24,949 bases of DNA, from positions 1 through 24,949 of the forward strand of contig CASEKZ010000077.1 of the NCBI GenBank assembly GCA_949288625.1, written 5' to 3'. The notes beneath the pieces were generated by a model, which had not been told where the DNA came from, ran no database searches, and worked only from the letters and a program-made list of their open reading frames with translations. The position numbers and the translations under genes are program-made. Shown piece by piece: positions 22,544 to 24,949 of the stretch. Within the stretch, counting starts at the first letter, position 1. Every line of letters starts with the position of its first letter. Source of the DNA: an uncultured bacterium. Its GTDB lineage: Bacteria > Bacillota_I > Bacilli_A > RF39 > UBA660.

Positions 22544-23095
22544 ATGATTACACTTATTATTATTGCTGTTATATTAGTTGTTTTAATAGCATACGTTATT
22601 GGAACATATAACTCTTTGGTAAACGTTAAAAACAAAGTTGAGGATCAATGGTCACAAATTGATGTTGTATTAAAAAACAGAAATGACTTAATTCCTAACG
22701 TTGTTGAAACGGTAAAAGGTTATGCAAAACACGAAAAAGAAACTTTAAATGCGGTTATAGAGTCTAGAAATAAGGCTACTAGTGCTAAAACTGCCGAGGA
22801 AGAAATAAAAGCAGCGGGTGAAGTAACTGAAGCTTTAGGAAGGTTATTTGCTTTAGCTGAAAATTATCCTGATTTAAAAGCAAACCAAAACTTTATGGAT
22901 TTACAAAATAAATTAAATGAAGTTGAAGAAAAAATACGTTTTGCAAGGCAATTTTATAATGATACGGTTATGGAATACCAAAACAAATTAGAGATGTTTC
23001 CATCTAATATAGTAGCAAAAATGTTTGGCTTTAAGCCTAAAGCTTTCTTTGAGGCAACTGAAGCTGAAAGAAAAAACGTTGAAGTAAAATTTTAG
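22544..23095 (+). CDS. lemA: LemA family protein
   Basis: A 183-residue LemA protein: an N-terminal membrane helix (about 2-23) and a helical coiled domain. Typical segments are SLVNVKNKVEDQWSQIDVVL, KNRNDLIPNVVETVKGYAKH and the C-terminal EKIRFARQFYNDTV...FGFKPKAFFE. LemA proteins recur beside glycine-tailed membrane proteins of the DUF2207 or TPM type, as here, and are thought to act in the envelope, though mechanism is unsettled. The ATG at 22544 follows AAGGAGG by 6 bases; an ATG at 22538 abuts the binding site and an in-frame TTG lies at 22505, both less likely. An intrinsic hairpin stands between it and the DUF2207 gene. Confidence 0.93.
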   Translation: MITLIIIAVILVVLIAYVIGTYNSLVNVKNKVEDQWSQIDVVLKNRNDLIPNVVETVKGYAKHEKETLNAVIESRNKATSAKTAEEEIKAAGEVTEALGRLFALAENYPDLKANQNFMDLQNKLNEVEEKIRFARQFYNDTVMEYQNKLEMFPSNIVAKMFGFKPKAFFEATEAERKNVEVKF

Positions 23096-23120
23096 TCTAC
23101 TTTATTTGTAGACTTTTTTT
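23094..23120 (+). terminator. Terminator-like hairpin between lemA and its partner
   Basis: AGTCTAC (23094-23100), loop TTTATTT, GTAGACT (23108-23114), then six T. It begins inside the lemA stop. Only 18 bases separate it from the next start, so the partner gene has no room for a separate promoter. Confidence 0.85.
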
Positions 23121-23138
23121 AAATAAGGAGGAAACGGG

Positions 23139-24854
23139 ATGAAGAGTGTATATAAAATTATAACATTTATCTTAATATTATTTGCATTCCCGCTGGTTGT
23201 AAGGGCTAACTCCATTTCAAGTATTGATATGGATATATACTTAGATAAAAATGGAACGGCACATGTTACCGAAACTTGGAGTGCCAACTTAAACCAAGGT
23301 ACAGAAGGATATAAACCTTATTACAATATTGGTAATGCAAAAATAACTAATTTTAAAGTTAGCGAAAATGGTAAGGAATACACCTATGATGATTACTGGA
23401 ATCCAAACGCAAGTTTTGATGTTAAAGCTTATAAAAACGGTATAAATTACATATCTGATGGTATAGAGTTATGTTGGGGTATTTCAAAATATGGTTATCA
23501 TAATTATGTATTAACATATGATATTGAGGGTTTTGTTGCATCCTTAAATGATGCTGACATGATATATTGGAACTTAATTCCATATGAGTTATCTTCAAAG
23601 CCTGGTAACGTTCATATAAAAATATACGCAGATGATTATTTTAAAGAAGATTTAGATGTTTGGGGTTATGGTAATTATGGAGGAACCGCATACGTTTATG
23701 ACGGATATATCGAGATGAACTCGGAAGGAACGCTTGATTCTAACGAGTACATGACGATACTGGTTAAATTTGATAAAGGAACGTTTAATACGTATAACAA
23801 ACTTGATCAAGACTTTAATTATTATTTAGATATGGCAGAAGAAGGTGCAGAAAAATACAAAGAAAGCTTTTGGCAAAAATTACTTAATTTTTTACCAACG
23901 TTATTTATGATCTTTTTTTGGGGAATAATAGTATTTTCAATAACAAACTCTATTAAAAAAGCAAATAGTATGATTGGAACCGACCTTTTTGATTTTGGAA
24001 AGGACGGACGAAAACTTCCTAAAGACGTTGCTAATAACCGTGATATTCCTTTTAACAAAGATATTTATAGAGCTTTTTGGGTGGCAGAGTGTTACCATTT
24101 AAACAAAAATAAAACTGATCTTTTTGGAGCGGTGTTATTAAAATGGCTTTTAGAAAAGAAAATATCTATAAGTAAAAAAGAAACCGGGGTACTTATTAAA
24201 AAAGAAGAAGCCGCAATAATTTTAAACGTTGATAATTTTACTTCTGATAATCCTTTAGAAGAAGATTTACATAAAAAAATGTATGAAGCTAGTATTGATG
24301 GGGTGTTAGAGTCTAAAGAATTTGAAAAATGGTGTCGTAAAAATTATGATGAAATTTTAAAATGGTTTGACATGGTACTAACAAGCGAAAATGCAAAATT
24401 ACTTAGCGAAGGAAAATTAAGTCAAATACAAAAGGGTAATGTGTTCAAAAAAACAGTTTTAGTTGTTAATCCATCAATGAAAAACGAAGGTATTAAATTA
24501 AAAGGTCTAAAAAATTTCTTAGAGGAGTTTTCTAGAATTGATGATAAAACGGCGATTGAGGTTAATATGTGGGAATATTATTTAATATACGCACAAATCC
24601 TTGGTATTGCTGATAAGGTTGCTAAACAATTTGAAAAGTTGTATCCAGAGATAATTGAAGAAACTTATAATACAATGGGCTGTAGTTTTACTGATTTTTT
24701 AATCATAAATTCAATAGCAAGTTCTTCAATGCGGATAGCAGAATCATCAAGACAAAGAGCTCAAAGCTACTCATCCGGCGGCGGAGGTTTCTCTTCTGGC
24801 GGAGGAGGCGGAGGCTCCTTCGGTGGTGGAGGCGGAGGCGGAGGTTTCCGATAA
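23139..24854 (+). CDS. DUF2207 membrane protein with glycine-rich tail
   Basis: A 571-residue protein paired with LemA. It opens with a signal peptide (about residues 1-23, LILFAFPLVVRANS), then a DUF2207 outer domain (about 25-240, with DMDIYLDKNGTAHVTETWS), a membrane helix (about 250-271), a cytoplasmic helical part and a tail of glycine runs from about residue 546 (SSGGGGFSSGGG...GGGFR). Such tails mark this family and the TPM family next to lemA. The tail DNA is strongly GC-rich against the AT-rich surroundings. AAGGAGG (23125-23131) precedes ATG. The pair probably forms an envelope complex; function of DUF2207 proteins is unknown. Expression may be tuned by the hairpin just upstream. 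Confidence 0.9.
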   Translation: MKSVYKIITFILILFAFPLVVRANSISSIDMDIYLDKNGTAHVTETWSANLNQGTEGYKPYYNIGNAKITNFKVSENGKEYTYDDYWNPNASFDVKAYKNGINYISDGIELCWGISKYGYHNYVLTYDIEGFVASLNDADMIYWNLIPYELSSKPGNVHIKIYADDYFKEDLDVWGYGNYGGTAYVYDGYIEMNSEGTLDSNEYMTILVKFDKGTFNTYNKLDQDFNYYLDMAEEGAEKYKESFWQKLLNFLPTLFMIFFWGIIVFSITNSIKKANSMIGTDLFDFGKDGRKLPKDVANNRDIPFNKDIYRAFWVAECYHLNKNKTDLFGAVLLKWLLEKKISISKKETGVLIKKEEAAIILNVDNFTSDNPLEEDLHKKMYEASIDGVLESKEFEKWCRKNYDEILKWFDMVLTSENAKLLSEGKLSQIQKGNVFKKTVLVVNPSMKNEGIKLKGLKNFLEEFSRIDDKTAIEVNMWEYYLIYAQILGIADKVAKQFEKLYPEIIEETYNTMGCSFTDFLIINSIASSSMRIAESSRQRAQSYSSGGGGFSSGGGGGGSFGGGGGGGGFR

Positions 24855-24866
24855 AGCCTTGAAATA

Positions 24867-24879
24867 TTAGTACTACTAA
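24867..24879. repeat. 13-bp palindrome downstream of the DUF2207 gene
   Basis: TTAGTA-C-TACTAA, perfect inverted repeat with one central base, lying in the gap before the window edge; an operator is possible. No T run follows. Confidence 0.4.
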
Positions 24880-24926
24880 ATCATTTAAAAGCATTTAATT
24901 ATCATCTGCTATTATGGGGGGTGATA

Positions 24927-24949
24927 ATGAATGTTTTTTCTTTATTTAA
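24927..24949 (+). CDS. Possible start of a further gene, cut by the window edge
   Basis: GGGGGGTGAT (24916-24925) looks like a ribosome binding site ahead of ATG at 24927 (MNVFSLF...) or ATG at 24931 (MFFLYL...). A possible extended -10, TGC-TATTAT (24907-24915), lies just before it. Too little sequence remains to identify a product. Confidence 0.3.

Noticed and set aside
24703..24894. Minus-strand reading frame rich in Arg and Leu
   Set aside because: It is the antisense image of the glycine tail of the DUF2207 gene; its composition comes from the GGC/GGA repeat, and it has no ribosome binding site.

Overview
The window is AT-rich, densely coded chromosomal DNA from a low-GC Gram-positive bacterium. 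Its core gene order, ruvA-ruvB-queA-tgt-(TIGR04086)-(DUF421)-spoVB-like-secDF-rel-dtd, is a thinned version of the Bacillus subtilis ruvA...yrvI segment. This and the many small membrane proteins suggest a member of the Bacilli close to the Erysipelotrichia/RF39/Tenericutes side of the phylum; the exact lineage is inference. Trp is encoded by TGG, and TGA acts as a stop (end of dtd), so the standard bacterial code applies. No tRNA, rRNA, CRISPR array, insertion sequence or prophage gene was seen.

Region 1 (1-1517): a two-gene ABC exporter, followed by a strong terminator. Region 2 (1518-4847): an AT-rich gap with an orphan terminator, then four single-pass membrane proteins: a double PepSY protein, an XRE regulator with a cysteine-containing outer domain, a rhodanese-like protein, and a double thioredoxin-fold protein overlapping it. 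They look like an envelope redox or sensing module and are the best candidate here for an uncharacterised system. Region 3 (4857-9696): a five-gene operon with ruvA and ruvB (Holliday junction migration), an unrecognised 318-residue protein, and queA and tgt (queuosine tRNA modification). A palindrome sits inside the ruvA promoter, and the operon ends at a bidirectional terminator.

Region 4 (9677-16427): a reversed TIGR04086 membrane protein, a DUF421 protein, lysS flanked by two paralogous single-pass membrane proteins, a small membrane protein, a reversed MATE/MOP flippase (SpoVB position), and a secreted SipW-type surface protein. The promoter of the last carries a run of nine G between -35 and -10, a classic layout for phase variation. 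Region 5 (16556-22473): an operon-like run of secDF (translocation motor), rel (ppGpp synthetase), dtd (D-aminoacyl-tRNA editing) and an AI-2E-type membrane protein. The Rel hydrolase domain has lost both catalytic acidic residues of its HDxxED motif. yajC, recJ and apt, expected in this order, are absent. Region 6 (22544-24854): lemA and a DUF2207 partner with a glycine-run tail, separated by a terminator hairpin; the first codons of a further gene may lie at the right edge.

Promoters here often have an extended -10 (TGn directly before TATAAT-like hexamers), and terminators are often folded around the stop codon, so transcription units are compact.
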